The translations under genes and the position numbers were made by a program. The notes beneath the pieces are model-generated. The model was not told the DNA's origin. It saw only the letters and a program-made list of their open reading frames with translations, and made no database searches. Shown here piece by piece: positions 35,631 through 48,422 of a stretch of DNA of 64,000 nucleotides (the first letter of the stretch is position 1; each line of letters opens with the position of its first letter). Origin of the DNA: Coptis chinensis (lineage: Eukaryota > Streptophyta > Magnoliopsida > Ranunculales > Ranunculaceae); assembly GCA_015680905.1 (NCBI GenBank), contig CM027377.1:35984501-36048500 (forward strand), given 5' to 3'.

Positions 35631-35879
35631 CTTGTTTAAGAAGGGTATAGAAGATGAGTTTATTTCTTGTTTAAGTATGACAAATATCATAAGTGTTGCA
35701 TACAAGATGAGTATATAGAAAGCAAAAAGGTATATTTTCCACAGATCAAAAGGAATGTTAAAAAGTTACAAAAGCAGGTTTAAGCCAACATCAACATTCA
35801 AAATTCATCATCAAGATCGGTGACAAAAGACAAACAAATCATTGTATCAATATTACAATCATAAAATATTGGGACAAGG

Positions 35880-38660
35880 AAACTAAAGTGGGGTGAAGAT
35901 CTCGTTGGGTTTTGGACCAAGCCTTTTTGTCTCAAGAAGAATGTCGAGACCAACTCGAAGTTCTGGGTCATCCAAAGCGCTGGGACTACTGATGAGAGAG
36001 TCAGGATTAAAAGGTGGAGTAGTTGCTTCCGTCTCGACAGCAGTATTGGCAAGAGTTGTAGAATCCACAACGTCAGGATCAGCATCTTGCGCACCAATGT
36101 TGGAGGGCAGTTCGCTCTCGTTATCAGAATCCAGACCTTTCTCTTTGATGACATCAGCAGGAAGAAATTGCCTGAAACTTTTCATGGTCTCCACACAATA
36201 CTCCATCTATGAAGCATAGTCAACTACTTTGGAATGGGCTTTCTCCAGTTCAGTTTCCAAGTTATTCTTTTCAGCTGCCCGTTCAGTTCTTTCAGTAGCG
36301 AGGGAAATTTTGGTTTGAGCAAGTTCTTTTTCCATAGCCTGGAAAGAGGTGTTAAGTTTATGATGCAGCTCTTTGTGTTCATCAAAATATCTATTTATTT
36401 CGATAGCACGATCTTTTTCTTTCACAAGAGAACGTTCAAGACTGTCTTTATCCTTTTTCAGCTATTGAATCTCTTCTCTATATCAACAGAAACTAGCCAT
36501 ATCACTCTCAAATTGCCCCACAGCAGCAATTTTAACCTGGAAAAGAGAAGATATGGTGTACAGATAAGGTAATAGATAAATAAGGATAAGAGTAAGGGGA
36601 GGGATAGACACTTACTTTTTCAAGAAAAGTGCATAGGAGTTGAAATCTTTCTTCGGTGGTGATTTTAGTCATGGCTCGCCTATCTCGAGGAAGGATAGTA
36701 TTCAGCACAAGAGCCTCTCTGAGACCAGGTACAGCAGGTTCAGATAACAGAGAAGAATTTTTTTTTACAGGGGTCTGGTCTTGAAGAACAAGTTTAACCT
36801 CAAAGTCACCAGTGGACGAAGAGAAGTCAGAAGCAATAGACTTTGTGGTGGACAAAAGGGTTGAAGACTTGGAGGGTATAGTAGCAGGTTCAATGTCGGT
36901 ACTCTTTGCAGGTTTGCTTGGTCTCGAAGATGGTGGTGCTGTAGTTTGGCAAGATTCTTTTCTTTTTCTCGAATGATGTACTGGGTTGACATTCTGATCT
37001 CGGGAAGAAGTAGGAGCTTGGGACGAACTACCATCTGTTGGTTTTTTCTTGCTCATAAACTTGTCGAGCATCTTCGAGGCTTTGACTGGAACATGAGAAA
37101 TATGAGATGCCATATATGTGAAACATAAGCAGTGTTGATCAAATACATCGTTCAAAAGAGGATAATTATAGAAATTGGGAATCTCTTGTTTGATTTGAGG
37201 AAAAAGATCTTCAGTCATTTTAAAATCATTAAGCATATATTCAAAATAGCATCGAGGAGTATTAGTTGGTAATTCAGTGGAATCGAAGGTTGTTATGAGC
37301 ATTTGTTTAGAAGAACAAGGTTGTAAGGGACATGGAGTAGTTTCGCATTGTATATTAGATTTGGAAGGTAAGGAATTTTGACCTCGAAGAACGGTAGTTT
37401 TTAAGAAGTATAAAGGAGCGACATAATTGGCGATATCTGGAAGCTCGATAGTCAATTTTGGGTTGCCATACTTATCAGCGCCAGTTCGAACATTGATTTC
37501 TTTGTCAGTGCCTTTTAGAAGATCTGTTACTCTAACGGATTCCCCAAGACTTTTCATCGAGCCTGGTTTAGGAACTGAAACAAGCTCGCAATAATAGACC
37601 AGTCAGATAAAAAGCTTGAGATAAAGGAGGGAGGGGATGTCGAAAGATAACGTACCATTAAGGTTAAAAACAAGATGTGCCAAGGAGGGAACTGCTATCG
37701 GCTCAGATGACTCCCACTGCCCAGATACAATGATAGGGTATAATGGCCATCTGAAATCACTATCTCGGTTTATCCTTATAATGGCAGTACGGTGCATTCG
37801 TTTTTTAGGATAAAAATAAACCACTGGGCTCTTTGATACCATGTTTATTTTTCTCGTTACATTCAAGAAAGGAATAGTGTTTTTGGATATCGATGAGACG
37901 AATTCTTTTCGAAGGTCGGACATCGGGTTCAAGATGAGAATTATAGAAGTTACAAATATACAACAATCTCCAAAAATTACCTGTGCCTTGGCCAGGAGAG
38001 ATGGCCAGATAGTTCAATACTTCTCAATCGAGGTTAGATAAGGGAAGACGCAAGCCGGCAGCCAATTGCCCAACAGTTATAATGGTGGTTTTCAGTTCGC
38101 CACTTTGACATTGAGTTCCTCTTTTACTTCCAGCATAATGTCGAAGTTGGACATATTCTGGTATTTGGTAGCAGCTCTAACTATATGTAAGTTGGGTCTT
38201 TCTAGAAAACAATGGTCCAAACCACCACTCTACATACTGTGATCATCAATAATTTCGCGATCGGTGTCAGAATCCACAGTCTCAAATGGATGGCAAGGTA
38301 AGCCATCAGCCAAATACGAGGCATGCCATTCTGGTTCGGCAGACTCGGTTATTTGGGATGACGAAGTCGAAGCAGACGAGTTGATGCGAGTTGCAGATTC
38401 AATACTTTCGTTTGACATGGTGGTAACACTAGAAACAATACATTTTTTATTAGAATTATATCTTTTATCTGAGTTACTATCGCTATATTTAGTATAAGTA
38501 TATAATATATTATGTACTAAGCACGTATCGATGTCTTGAGAGGATAATGTCAGGGTTCGAGGTGAAGAGGTGTGTCTCAAACGCATATGTTCTTGACGTC
38601 GAAGCGGAGATTGTTTCAAGAGAGTATGTATAAAGTTAATACAAGTTTTTCTCCTAGCCA
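35880..38660 (-). pseudogene. Antisense coding region of the Tat-type element
   Basis: The - strand holds several sizeable open stretches. They include one of about 340 codons (36,532-37,557) with a Ser/Pro/Lys-rich middle, a coiled-coil-like Glu/Lys stretch (about 36,210-36,420) and a Ser/Thr/Asp/Glu-rich part (about 38,230-38,430). Antisense ORFs between pol and the 3' LTR are known from Tat relatives such as Grande and Retand; their function is unknown. It is a fossil and its integrity is doubtful. Confidence 0.6.
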
Positions 38661-39177
38661 TACTGTCAACGATTGTTATTAAAAATCTAATTAGTATAAT
38701 GATACATAGGTAATATTCAAGTATTCAAAGCCTAAACTCTAAGTAACATAATCTGGAAAAAGAAAATGGCGAGATCAGTTAAAATATTTTCAAGAAACTA
38801 TAAAGTATAATAAGAAATAACATGTTAAGTTACTTTGTAGTACTAACCTGATGTTGTGTAGAAGAATTTGTTGAAAGTAACAGTAAGTACAGACAAGGTG
38901 GAGCTTTTCTGAAGACGATAATGGTGGTGGGGTTAGACGGTTTTTTTTGTTGTTCAAGAGGTTTTGTAAAAGTGAGGAAAGAGAAAAATGAAACAAGGGT
39001 TTTGTAAGTTCAAAAAGTTAGGAGAGAGAAAGAAAGTAAAATACGGCGTTTGTGATTTTGAGGCAACTAAGTTGTCTACAGTTGTAACTGTTTGAAATAT
39101 GAATTTGGGATTTTGGTTAAATTTGTTTTGGTTCTCGAAACATTCAAATTTTTTGGGTTGAAAATTTGAACGTTTCG

Positions 39178-39188
39178 AGAGGGGGCGA
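39178..39188 (+). other. Polypurine tract
   Basis: AGAGGGGGCGA directly before the 3' LTR start at 39,189. Confidence 0.8.
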
Positions 39189-39566
39189 TGTCGTGGGCAA
39201 ATATCGTCACCCCGATATTCCAACCTGAAATATAGCGATATATCGTTAATTGTTAAATAAGTTTGTCATTACAGGTAGAAGGCCGGAAAAATGAAGAAAG
39301 AAAAAGATGGACACGCGACAAGAGTTGATTGGTCAAAGATGTTCTGAAAGTACTATAAATAGACTGGAAAAGAAAAGATTGATTCATTCAAAATCATTAC
39401 ACAAAATCATTTGTAAAGAATGAGAGGAGAGAGAGAGAGAGAGGAAATTGTAACCGCTATTATTACTCCTTAATAAAACTTTGTTTCCAGCTCAATTCAG
39501 TCTTCATTTTCTCATCTTTAGTTTCATCGTTCTTATAAATCGTAAGTGATTAATCTGATCACTACA
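39189..39566 (+). repeat. 3' LTR of the Tat-type element
   Basis: 378 bp, TGTCGTGGGC ... ACTACA. It differs from the 5' LTR by scattered substitutions and a small indel near the start. Confidence 0.9.
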
Positions 39567-42100
39567 AGTATGTTATTTCTTGATATGGCAGCGATATATT
39601 TACATCTTACCATTTTCTTAGCATATACTGCCCCAAAAAAACATATCATACATGCTAATATGATGTGTTAACGGTTAACAAATAGTTTCATTTTCTTTAA
39701 CAGATCTAAAAATGTACATGTGAATCATGTTTTATTGGACTAACACGAAACGAAAGAAGATGGTTGTGGAGACGACTTAAAGATGTAGCCCTTCTTCTAA
39801 CAGAAGTTTTAATTATTGAATTTGATCGAAGAAGGCTGTTCCCAACACATGATCAATATATAACATTGTTTTCGTACTTGATAAAGGAAAACCATTTTAT
39901 AAGTGATAATGGATATCCAATTTGCAAGTCTACTGCCATATGCTCAATTAAGTTGGGGAAAAAAAAGAAAAGAAAAAGTTCCTTTTACATTAGCCAGAGC
40001 TAGTTAGCAGGTGTAATTCTAAGTGGCATAAGTACAACTTTTTGCATGGGATGCCTATCAGCATTTTCTTTATATGTTTTTGGTGTTTGTTTCCATTGGA
40101 AATGATAGCTTTGTTTTGACTATGGAGGTTAAAGAGGTAGGAATCCTTGTTAAATTAAACGAAGGTTTGAAATTATTATGCTGTTCAGAAGTTTACGTTT
40201 GGAAGTCTTATAGAATATAATCATATAGTTCACCCTTCTTTAATTACAGAAGAATTGAACTTCATATCTAATAGTTTAGATTAGGAATAGATTCGTTTCT
40301 GGTGGTTGATGAGATTATACTAATTAGAAAATGATGATATTAAAAGCTGAAATTGATAGTTTTAGCTCTTTTATAGTTTGAGGATAGACAAGAGATGAAG
40401 ATTAACAAAAAAAAAATAGACAAGAGATGATGTATTTTTTAAATATTCAATAAAAAGCTAGGGATGCTGTAATCCCTCCTTGATGATAAAAAAAAAAAGT
40501 GTACACAAAACGTGGTCGCCAAATAGATTCACTTTTGTGCATTATTACATAGAATTGTTTTTTGTAATGGCCTGAAAGTTGGAACTAGGACTTGATTCAG
40601 TATTCTCCAAGGGAGGTTACTATTATTTTCCATTAAATATTCCCCATTAGAGCTTCCTTAAAGTCATCAAGGCGTGTGGTCTTCATCAATCTTAATCTTC
40701 TTTTACTATAATTTAGAATTTACTTCAACAATACCAAGCAAAAAGGAGTTCAACAAAAGGAATGCCCCCACCAGTCCACCACCAGTTTAATAGTTTCACA
40801 GAAAATTACATCTAGTTTTCATCTCTTGCCTAAGCTACTTCTCAAAGGCACCAACTTACTACTGACCCATCCCCATATATACGATGAAAAACTTAAAATC
40901 ATTGCTATGCTTGTTTAAATTTGGAAAAGTTTTCTGATGAGATTTTACTTTTGCTTTGGTAAGGACTTTGAAGGTGCGACCACCTCCTACGAGGGCACGA
41001 GGCTACAAGTCTTCCCCCACCCCTGTCGATTACCAGGAAATTTTTCCAAATTGACAAAGCAAAGCATATGACCGAAAAGTTATGGATAATAAATCACCTA
41101 CGTAAATAGGATTCCAAGCATGCAAAGAAGCTGAAAACCTTGTTGCAATATGTAGATTTACTAGTGTTTGTGTTTGTTTGTTTGCGTCTTTCGGCACAGG
41201 TGACTCTGACTCACGTATGCCACAGCACACCTTCGGCGTCCCTAATAATGTCACGTCTCACCTCAAACACAATTTGGCACTAGTAATTGGAATTGAAAAT
41301 ATAATTCCAAAATTTACAATTTCAAGTAGTCAATTCCAATGCAGAAAAAATTGCCCAACAAGATGATTCTTAATTTTAGGAAATATATTCTGAATTCCAC
41401 CCTAAAATCCTGATTGCCAAACACACTTTAGTAGATGTTTAACTTTTCGCACACCTAAACAGTGTAAGGGTGCAAGAGAAAACTTGTGACTGTTTTTCAA
41501 ACCTTAGTGTGAGGAAATGAGGAATAGAAAAAGGTTTGATGTAGTCTAAATGGGTAGTAGGTGTGGATCCTCTCCTCAACCAGCAACGAGGCCTTCCAAG
41601 AAAAAGACCCCACACCCAAGCCCAATGGTTAGGTACTCTCACGTCTCAGCTCTCAACCATCAACAGGAACAGTCAAGAAGGAATACAAGATGGCTCAGAG
41701 CCTTGGATAGACTCGTGGACACCATTCCATTCGGCCGAAGTGCCAATATGCAGCCACCAAGCCAAGTATGGGTAAAACATTTGGTAGCCAAAGCGTCAAG
41801 GCTTAAAATAGCTGAGCTCTTATCATCTATAGAGAAGCCCACAGCCCCACACCATATTGTGTAGCTAGCTAACTACACTTCTCTCCGCTTACCATGAAGT
41901 TTTTCTTTAACAAATGGTGGGGAGTTATAATAATCCTCTAACAGAGCAGGGCTATGTTTCCCAAAGTCTTTTTTTTTTTTTCTGAAAAGTCTTGACTTAA
42001 ACAGAAGTATTTTGGTGTTTGAAATTCATATATGACCATATTTTGTAACAAGCAAATATCAGAGTGTGTATACATGACTTGAAGCTGTATTCTCCATTTT
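39567..42100. other. Intergenic, nothing recognised
   Basis: AT-rich sequence without a convincing gene. A + strand frame at 41,550-41,864 has no family features and no splice context I trust. Confidence 0.45.
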
Positions 42101-42129
42101 CTGCGAAAGGTTCAGGTAATTATGATTTG

Positions 42130-42950
42130 TATCCTTTTCACCGTCAACCTTCCAAATTTGAGGTCAGTTTGAAAAGTCGCGATTACGAGGGCTTCTGAGA
42201 GACACAGTGTCAACAAACAAACAAACAAAAAGACTATGGAAAAAAAATGCATATTCTATCCATAGTGAAAGACACGTCGAATCCTTGGTTGCCAAAGTTT
42301 TCTCATGAACCGTGTATTTCCTAAAGAAGAAACTTGACTGAAACATTCCCAGTCATATATGCTATAGCTTTTTATCATCGGATCTACCTCTAACAAGAAG
42401 AGCAAACAAATAATAAATCTTCTCCATCTTCCGCATAAGCCCTGAGAAAACCGCGTTACACACTCAAGTGCACAGAGATGAACTAATAGGTATATTTACT
42501 TGGTGACCATTTCGATACGTAGAATACAATACACAAAACTTAATGTCATTTTCGGAAAGCACGCGTGAACTGAAAAACAACCCTAACTGCAAATATGATA
42601 ACTGGGCATGTCACTATGTCAGTATAAGAAATCAGTTTCTTAAACAACTTACAACTTTACCACAGTATATCACAATATAAGCTGTAATCTCAACTGTATA
42701 CTTTTCACCATCAAGTTTCCAAAGTTGAGGTCGTTTTGAATAGTCATGATTTTGATGGGCTTGAGAGAGACAGGGAGTCAACAAATACGCACAGAAGATT
42801 GGTAATTTTGGAAAGGAAATTAATATACAATACAAAACTTGTCCATGGTGATACATTAAATACAATGTGAAATAAGAAAACTGGTTTTCACAGAGCACAC
42901 ATGAACTGAAAAATAACATCAACTGCAAATGTGATAACTGGGCATGAGAG
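42130..42950. repeat. Old direct duplication downstream of the ARM gene
   Basis: Blocks at about 42,137-42,230 and 42,550-42,610 recur in the same order at about 42,704-42,785 and 42,886-42,946 (shared GAGAGACACAGTGTCAACAAA-like and CTGCAAATATGATAACTGGG), with a length difference between copies. Confidence 0.65.
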
Positions 42951-43229
42951 GCCAAGAAAGAGCTTCTCAATTAGTCCCCTGTATTTTCACCATTTTACCA
43001 TACCTAAACTCCATGAGGATGCGAATTGGCTAGAACAATATTTTGACAACAATTCGATGACGTCTAATGAAATCATCAACATTTCTAGCAATGTGACATT
43101 ATAGCATTTGGCAGATGATTGGAGTGGGTTACATGGAGATTAAGACCGACTGTGAGGGTTAATTCTGGTATGGTACAGTTCACCCTACATGGCTACATAT
43201 GCACCTGGGGATTTAACTTCTCAACAAGA

Positions 43230-43440
43230 TGAGCTAGTGACTTTTTCTTTAAAAAGCAGAGGATACTAGAAATTCTGGCTAGAAGCTCACCTATATGGTT
43301 CACATGTTCGGCATGCAGTACAAACATAGAATTTTAACAATATACGCTAATGGCTTTTTTCTTTAAAGAGCAAAGGATAGTGAAAATTTTGACTAGAATG
43401 CAACTATATGGATGACATGGCCATCATGCAGTACAATCAT
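43230..43440. repeat. Tandem duplication of about 108 bp
   Basis: Two adjacent, ~75% similar copies (CTTTTTTCTTTAAAGAGCA ... CATGCAGTACAA ... GAATTTTAAC). Confidence 0.7.
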
Positions 43441-43985
43441 GAAATTTTAACTGAATTAATACTTTTTTCTAAATCCAACTGCTTCATTAATGTAAAGAAA
43501 ATTGACCAAGAAAAGCGGAAAATATCAAAAGAAACACTAATACTACTTACTTCATCATCCAAAAGCAACTCTTTTCAGTACAAGCTTAATATAGACAACG
43601 TAACTGCACTGAATTCCTTCACGGATCTGAATATTGCAAAGACAAGATTCCTCTACCAACATCAATATCAAGTCATTTGCCAGGTATTCTTAAGCTCTGA
43701 ATGACTTAGGCCTGTTTGAATGAGTAGAGAAAAGGATGTAATTGAGGGAAAAAGGAAGCCATGGGCAACAGAATTTGGCATTCTTCCCCGAGCACAAATG
43801 CACAATCGACTAAACTAAAATATGTGCAATTAAACCTACAAAATTTTAAGTATATATCAATTTCTAACGATAATGCCAGATTGCACTTCCACTACTCCAT
43901 CCCTGGGTCTAGATTGGATGACCTGATATATTACGCTAAAATCCAATAGATGGTCTGTGCTTGGAATCCGATAACTGGGATGCCT

Positions 43986-45839
43986 TCATGGACCATAAGA
44001 CTGTTTGTGAGGAGGGATTCCTGCATGGTAGAGTTCTAGCTGGTCCATGGCCTTGGGAATCAAGTCTCTTAATAGTGGATGCTGAGACAAAGAAGCACGA
44101 GCTGCCCCCTCAAGAACAGACAATACCCTTGACCGTTCAAGAACCTCACTGTTGCCCACGTGCAACGCTAGGTAACAGAGGAGAATGAGACCATGCAACT
44201 GAGCACTGTCGCTCGACCTCAATAGTCTCACTAGAGATGTCACGCCTCCAAACTCAATGATAGCCTTTGAATGTTGCACACATAGAAAATTTTCTGGATG
44301 TGCAAACTTACCCAGGGCAATGATTGCTTCCGTAACTACATCCAGGTTCGTGTGTTCAAGACGCGCTACAAGGGGGCGTACAACTCGGGTATCACTTGCT
44401 GGGAAGGCACGAGCCAATGAACCAACCGCTCTAATTGCAGGTACTTGCATTTGGGGAGTGTCTTCCTCTTTAATCACCCTCAGAATCTGATCTACAACGG
44501 CCTTTGCAGCAGGTGAGTTGGTCTTGAATGCTGCCCGCCTGAGGTCAGCATCCAGTTCTGATGCCGCAGCTATTTCCATCACAGTCAACAAGCAATTAAG
44601 CTGCAACTCCCCTTTCTCCTTCTCGACATAATTCGCTAAACAAAGCAATCCTTTTGTCTCGGTAATCCTCTGGCTATTTGATACACACCCTTTAGATAGC
44701 AACCACAATGCTTCAGCACATTTGACTTTAAGCATCAGCTTCACTTCTGGTTTCTCATTCTCCCTCTCTTTCTTATGCTGCCCACTTCTACCACCACTAC
44801 CCTCATAATGCAAAGAAGACGACGAATTCGTATGTGGATATGGATGCTGTGGAGTCCTCGGATACAAATGTGCATTCACCAAAGAATGAAGACTAGTAGT
44901 AGGCTTATCAGACTGAGGTTTTGGATCCTTAACAACATTCTCACAAGACAACAACGACACAAGCGGTCTAATCCCATTTTCCCTAGCAAACTCTTCTTGA
45001 GCCTCAGGATCATTCTCAGCCATTCTAGAAACCAAATCCGCAACCGCAATCTGAACCAACATGGGCGAATCCCACAAAACGTGAACAATTATCGGAACCC
45101 CAAGTTCGGAAACAATGACTCTAACCCTATCTTGATCAGTAGCTAAATTAGCCAAAGCAGTAGCAGCACCAACTTGTGCATCAGGTGTAGGCCCTTCTTT
45201 CAATAACTTCAATAAAGGAGGCACCCCAGCTTCTTGAACAATAATTTTCTTATTCCTATCATTATCAAGCGCTAACGAAGCCAAATAATTAGCCCCCTCG
45301 ACACGGTCACTCAAGGAAGAACTCATTTGAATAGCAGCAACATAAGACCATACCCAAGATAAAATAGGATCATTACTAGCCATAGGTGGTAAAGACAACA
45401 CAATCCCACCACCCATATTACTATCATTACCATAATCATAAACACTCAACAACCATTTCAAATCACCGATAGAAGCATCAAGAACACTGAAAAGTTTACG
45501 GAAATCAGTACCTGAAGTTATCGTAACAACGCGACGAAGAACCCCACTCTTTTTACACTTTCTGACGAGTGTTAATGCGCGTTCAAGATTCTTGGTAAGG
45601 TCAAAGAGAATTCTACGGAAGGGGGGTTCATATAATGAAGTAGTTGAGCTTGTAGTGAGACGGAAAACGGAACGGAGCATTTGGGATAGATGTTCGACTA
45701 GTTTTGAAGTTTCTGAACATTCGAACTTGTAGGATTCTGCTTCTTCTGCTGATTTTAGGATTCTGTCTGTTAGGAGTTTTAGGAATTGGAGTTCTTCTTC
45801 CATACTTTTTTCTTCTGGAGAAGAAGAAGAGCCCATCAT
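43986..45839 (-). CDS. Armadillo-repeat protein, ARO (ARMADILLO REPEAT ONLY) type
   Basis: An intact single-exon ORF of 617 aa starting MMGSSSSPEE at 45,839 and ending QSYGP. Residues about 15-155 are a helical N-terminal domain (RILKSAEEAESYKFEC; LYEPPFRRILFDL; LERALTLVRKC). Armadillo repeats follow from about residue 180, for example NKKIIVQEAGVPPLLKLLKE, VGAATALANLATDQDRVRV and GGVTSLVRLLRSSDSAQLHG. A low-complexity Ser/His/Lys insert lies near residues 310-370. The layout and length match ARO proteins such as ARO4 (about 615 aa from memory). ARO1 is known from tip growth and actin/vesicle organisation, so a cytoplasmic or membrane-associated scaffold role is likely by family. It is clean, with no decay, and is probably the best-preserved gene of the window. 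Confidence 0.87.
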   Translation of the reverse strand: MMGSSSSPEEKSMEEELQFLKLLTDRILKSAEEAESYKFECSETSKLVEHLSQMLRSVFRLTTSSTTSLYEPPFRRILFDLTKNLERALTLVRKCKKSGVLRRVVTITSGTDFRKLFSVLDASIGDLKWLLSVYDYGNDSNMGGGIVLSLPPMASNDPILSWVWSYVAAIQMSSSLSDRVEGANYLASLALDNDRNKKIIVQEAGVPPLLKLLKEGPTPDAQVGAATALANLATDQDRVRVIVSELGVPIIVHVLWDSPMLVQIAVADLVSRMAENDPEAQEEFARENGIRPLVSLLSCENVVKDPKPQSDKPTTSLHSLVNAHLYPRTPQHPYPHTNSSSSLHYEGSGGRSGQHKKERENEKPEVKLMLKVKCAEALWLLSKGCVSNSQRITETKGLLCLANYVEKEKGELQLNCLLTVMEIAAASELDADLRRAAFKTNSPAAKAVVDQILRVIKEEDTPQMQVPAIRAVGSLARAFPASDTRVVRPLVARLEHTNLDVVTEAIIALGKFAHPENFLCVQHSKAIIEFGGVTSLVRLLRSSDSAQLHGLILLCYLALHVGNSEVLERSRVLSVLEGAARASLSQHPLLRDLIPKAMDQLELYHAGIPPHKQSYGP

Positions 45840-47490
45840 TGTTTTTGAGGAACTGGAGAAGAGGTTGTGATTTTGGTAGGTTTGTCAGCTAGAATGATTG
45901 ACCCTGACTTTACATAAATAAGTATATGTAATTTCTATTCACATCCACTACAAATGTTTAAGCAATATTTCTTTGACGAGACATATAAATATGGTTCAAA
46001 AGAAATTTTGAGCTTTTCCATTGTTAAAACACTTAATATAAAATGATTTTATATTGTTTGAATTTATATTTTGTGAAATAGAAGTGATTTATATATACAA
46101 ATCTTTTGCCGAATTTTTATTAGAGAATATCCAATTATTTATGAAAAACGGAATCACGTATCAAGACAACATTTTTCTTCTCCCAAGTCCCAACATAGCA
46201 AAAAAAAAAAACGATATATCAGCAATACAGATCGGGGCATCTTCTTGTGCCAACTCCAAGAATGTTAATGTCGACACCACGGTATACAAATCTGACATTA
46301 TACAATGTTTCTCTGGTATTATCAAGGAAGCGTGATCTCATTTTCTATAATATAAATGGGCATTTCAAGAATTTAATAAAGTAAACAGACACATGAGTCG
46401 TCGTTTATTCTCCGTTGCGTCATATTCTTGGCATGTTTATTTTTAATTTTCTTTATTTGGTTTTGCTCTAATGGTCCCTGATCACACTCCTAAACATTCA
46501 TGGTGGTCATATTTAATCGAGTTGATTGTTTGTTTGTATACTTATAATAGATCAATCGTACTTGTAAGTTCATTGTTGTTTGTAACTCTGTTAAGGCTGG
46601 TTTCAAAGATGATTCTATAAGCAAAATATCAAACAGACATAACCACAAATTCTGATCCCAAGCATAACCACAAAAAACTACATGAAAATTCGCGTTTGCC
46701 CTCCCTAGTACAATTGTTCTCTTATTGCAAGCCTTTCGTTTTGTTCTACACAAAAGTACAAGTCTCACTTTGTCTATTAATTAACAATTTGTTGGGCCAT
46801 TTCTCGCTGTTGTTCTGTTCACAAATAGACGAAATAGTACAGAGTTGGCCACTTCTTGGCGTTCTTGCAAATAATCGAACCGGATATGAGTATATGACAC
46901 CAAAATTTGGTGGAGCAAAGAGTAACGTGGGAAAAAAATGGAGATATGGTTATAGGCTTAAAGCAGGTTCACAACTTCACATTGTAGTTTAGTTGAAGCC
47001 TGGCCAAATGGTTTAGTGGGCCTTCGAACATTTCTTTTTTGGGTCTCCAAACATAATTATTGAGCCCATGATTGAGCCACTATTCTTGTTAGCACCTACA
47101 ATCATACGTGATGGTAGGGACTAGGAATCAAGAAATGACAGGGGAGCTAACTCTCAAGGGAACACTTACCAGGCAACCCCTCAACCACCAGTTCAAAAGT
47201 CACATCTTCGACTGGTCACAAAGATAAACATTTACCTGAATCAGTTTGGATTTAGTTGCAGCAGTCAAGATCCACTCATCAGAAACTTATGGTGTTGAGC
47301 GAATTCCATTATTTGGTTTTCGAAATGTTCATCAATCTTGACGAGATTGAAAATGGGCAGATCCATTAGTGATTAGTTTGTACTTTGTACATTTTTACAT
47401 TAGATATTATTATCTAGCAAAGGGCCTGTGAACAGGTAACCAATAAAGGGTCAGCATCAAAGAGTTACTGATATCATTTAAAACAGGCTT
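45840..47490. other. Upstream region of the ARM gene and intergenic DNA
   Basis: The first few hundred bases should hold the promoter and 5' UTR of the ARM-repeat gene on the - strand. The rest shows no recognisable gene or transposon. Confidence 0.45.
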
Positions 47491-47499
47491 GCCAAAAAA

Positions 47500-47810
47500 A
47501 AAATTCTCTCACTTGAAATTACTAAAATGCTTCTGTCTTTTGTTGAAAATTGTGAAACTGCCCCTAGGCTCTATAAAATTACGGAGAGACTCCCATGTTT
47601 TAGGTAAACTACGTAACAGTTCCTACTTTTATGGTAATTACAAGACAATCACTATAGTTTACAATAACTACAGAACAGTTCATTCACTTTGTCTAAATTA
47701 CATAATAATCTATATATTTTATCTAAATTATAAAATAGTCCTTATGCTTTTCTGCCCAAGGTAAAGTACGAAAGTGTCCTATACTAAAAATTACAAAATT
47801 GCCCATATAT
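47500..47810. repeat. Degenerate tandem repeat, period about 38 bp
   Basis: Seven or so decayed units following the pattern TAAATTACAAAATAGTCC plus a CTATG-TTTT spacer (for example near 47,510, 47,560, 47,690, 47,725 and 47,790). Confidence 0.6.
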
Positions 47811-47814
47811 ATAT

Positions 47815-48150
47815 ATGGGAGGGATAGATGTACATTCTTATGTGCACATTATAACCATATTTTTCACATACAAATGAATTAAGGTCTGATTTTTTGTGGA
47901 GATGATCTTCCCATCATAAAGATCATTCTCACAAAAAATTATAATATTTAGATGTCTAACCATATAAAAATTAGTGTTCTTTTTTTAGTTTTTCATCTAA
48001 CGGTCCAAAAATTTTGTGAGCATGTTCTAAGGTTAGATTTCTTTGAATGAGCTAAATTTTTGTGAATATGTTCTCCATGGTGGAGAGATTATATCTACAA
48101 AAATTCAACCTTTAATTCAACTTTTAAGTCCACAATTTTACTTGGATTAT
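47815..48150. mobile_element. Fold-back MITE-like element, AT-flanked
   Basis: The two halves are inverted copies: AATTAAGGTCTGATTTTTTG and GGAGATGATCTTC on the left answer GATTATATC, CAAAAATTCAACC and TTTAATTC on the right. TATATATA stretches flank both sides. No coding sequence is present. It is related in motif to the elements at 52,599 and 53,066. Confidence 0.5.
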
Positions 48151-48373
48151 ATATATATATATCATTTGTTTTCAGAGTGCCACCTAAATTCATCCACAAG
48201 ACTCTTATCTTTTTTGTAGATATCTTCTTCAACTTCACCAGCCATCCATCTCAAAAGATAATTGATGATCTAATTCACCTAAAAAAAATTTATAATATTT
48301 TTCAAAATTTTTTGTGTTATTTCAAAAAAATTCAAAAACTCATCTTGTAAATTTTAAAAAACCAAAACGGATC

Positions 48374-48379
<6 letters not shown>

Positions 48380-48420
<41 letters not shown>
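48380..48420. repeat. (AT)n microsatellite
   Basis: An AT run between the two left arms of MULE 2. Confidence 0.9.

Positions 48421-48422
<2 letters not shown>

Larger units (their letters stand above)
27210..39566 (+). mobile_element. Tat-lineage (Retand-like) Ty3/gypsy LTR retrotransposon, broken
   Basis: A 12.4 kb fossil with both LTRs (27,210-27,581 and 39,189-39,566), a primer-binding site, a polypurine tract and a near-matching 5 bp target repeat (ACTAT / AGTAT). The order is gag, protease, RT, RNase H, a second archaeal-type RNase H, integrase. It is followed by about 5.9 kb of 3' non-pol sequence with two tandem arrays and antisense ORFs. Dual RNase H plus antisense ORFs and tandem arrays place it in the Tat branch. 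Pol carries roughly ten or so disruptions, so it is inactive. By-eye LTR divergence is about 5-7%, which at commonly used plant rates suggests an age of very roughly two million years. Confidence 0.9.

Noticed and set aside
41550-41864. + strand ORF of 104 codons
   Set aside because: No domain, no homologue that I recognise, and biased low-complexity composition; likely chance.
44775-45146. + strand ORFs over the ARM-repeat gene
   Set aside because: Shadows of a clean 617-codon gene on the other strand.
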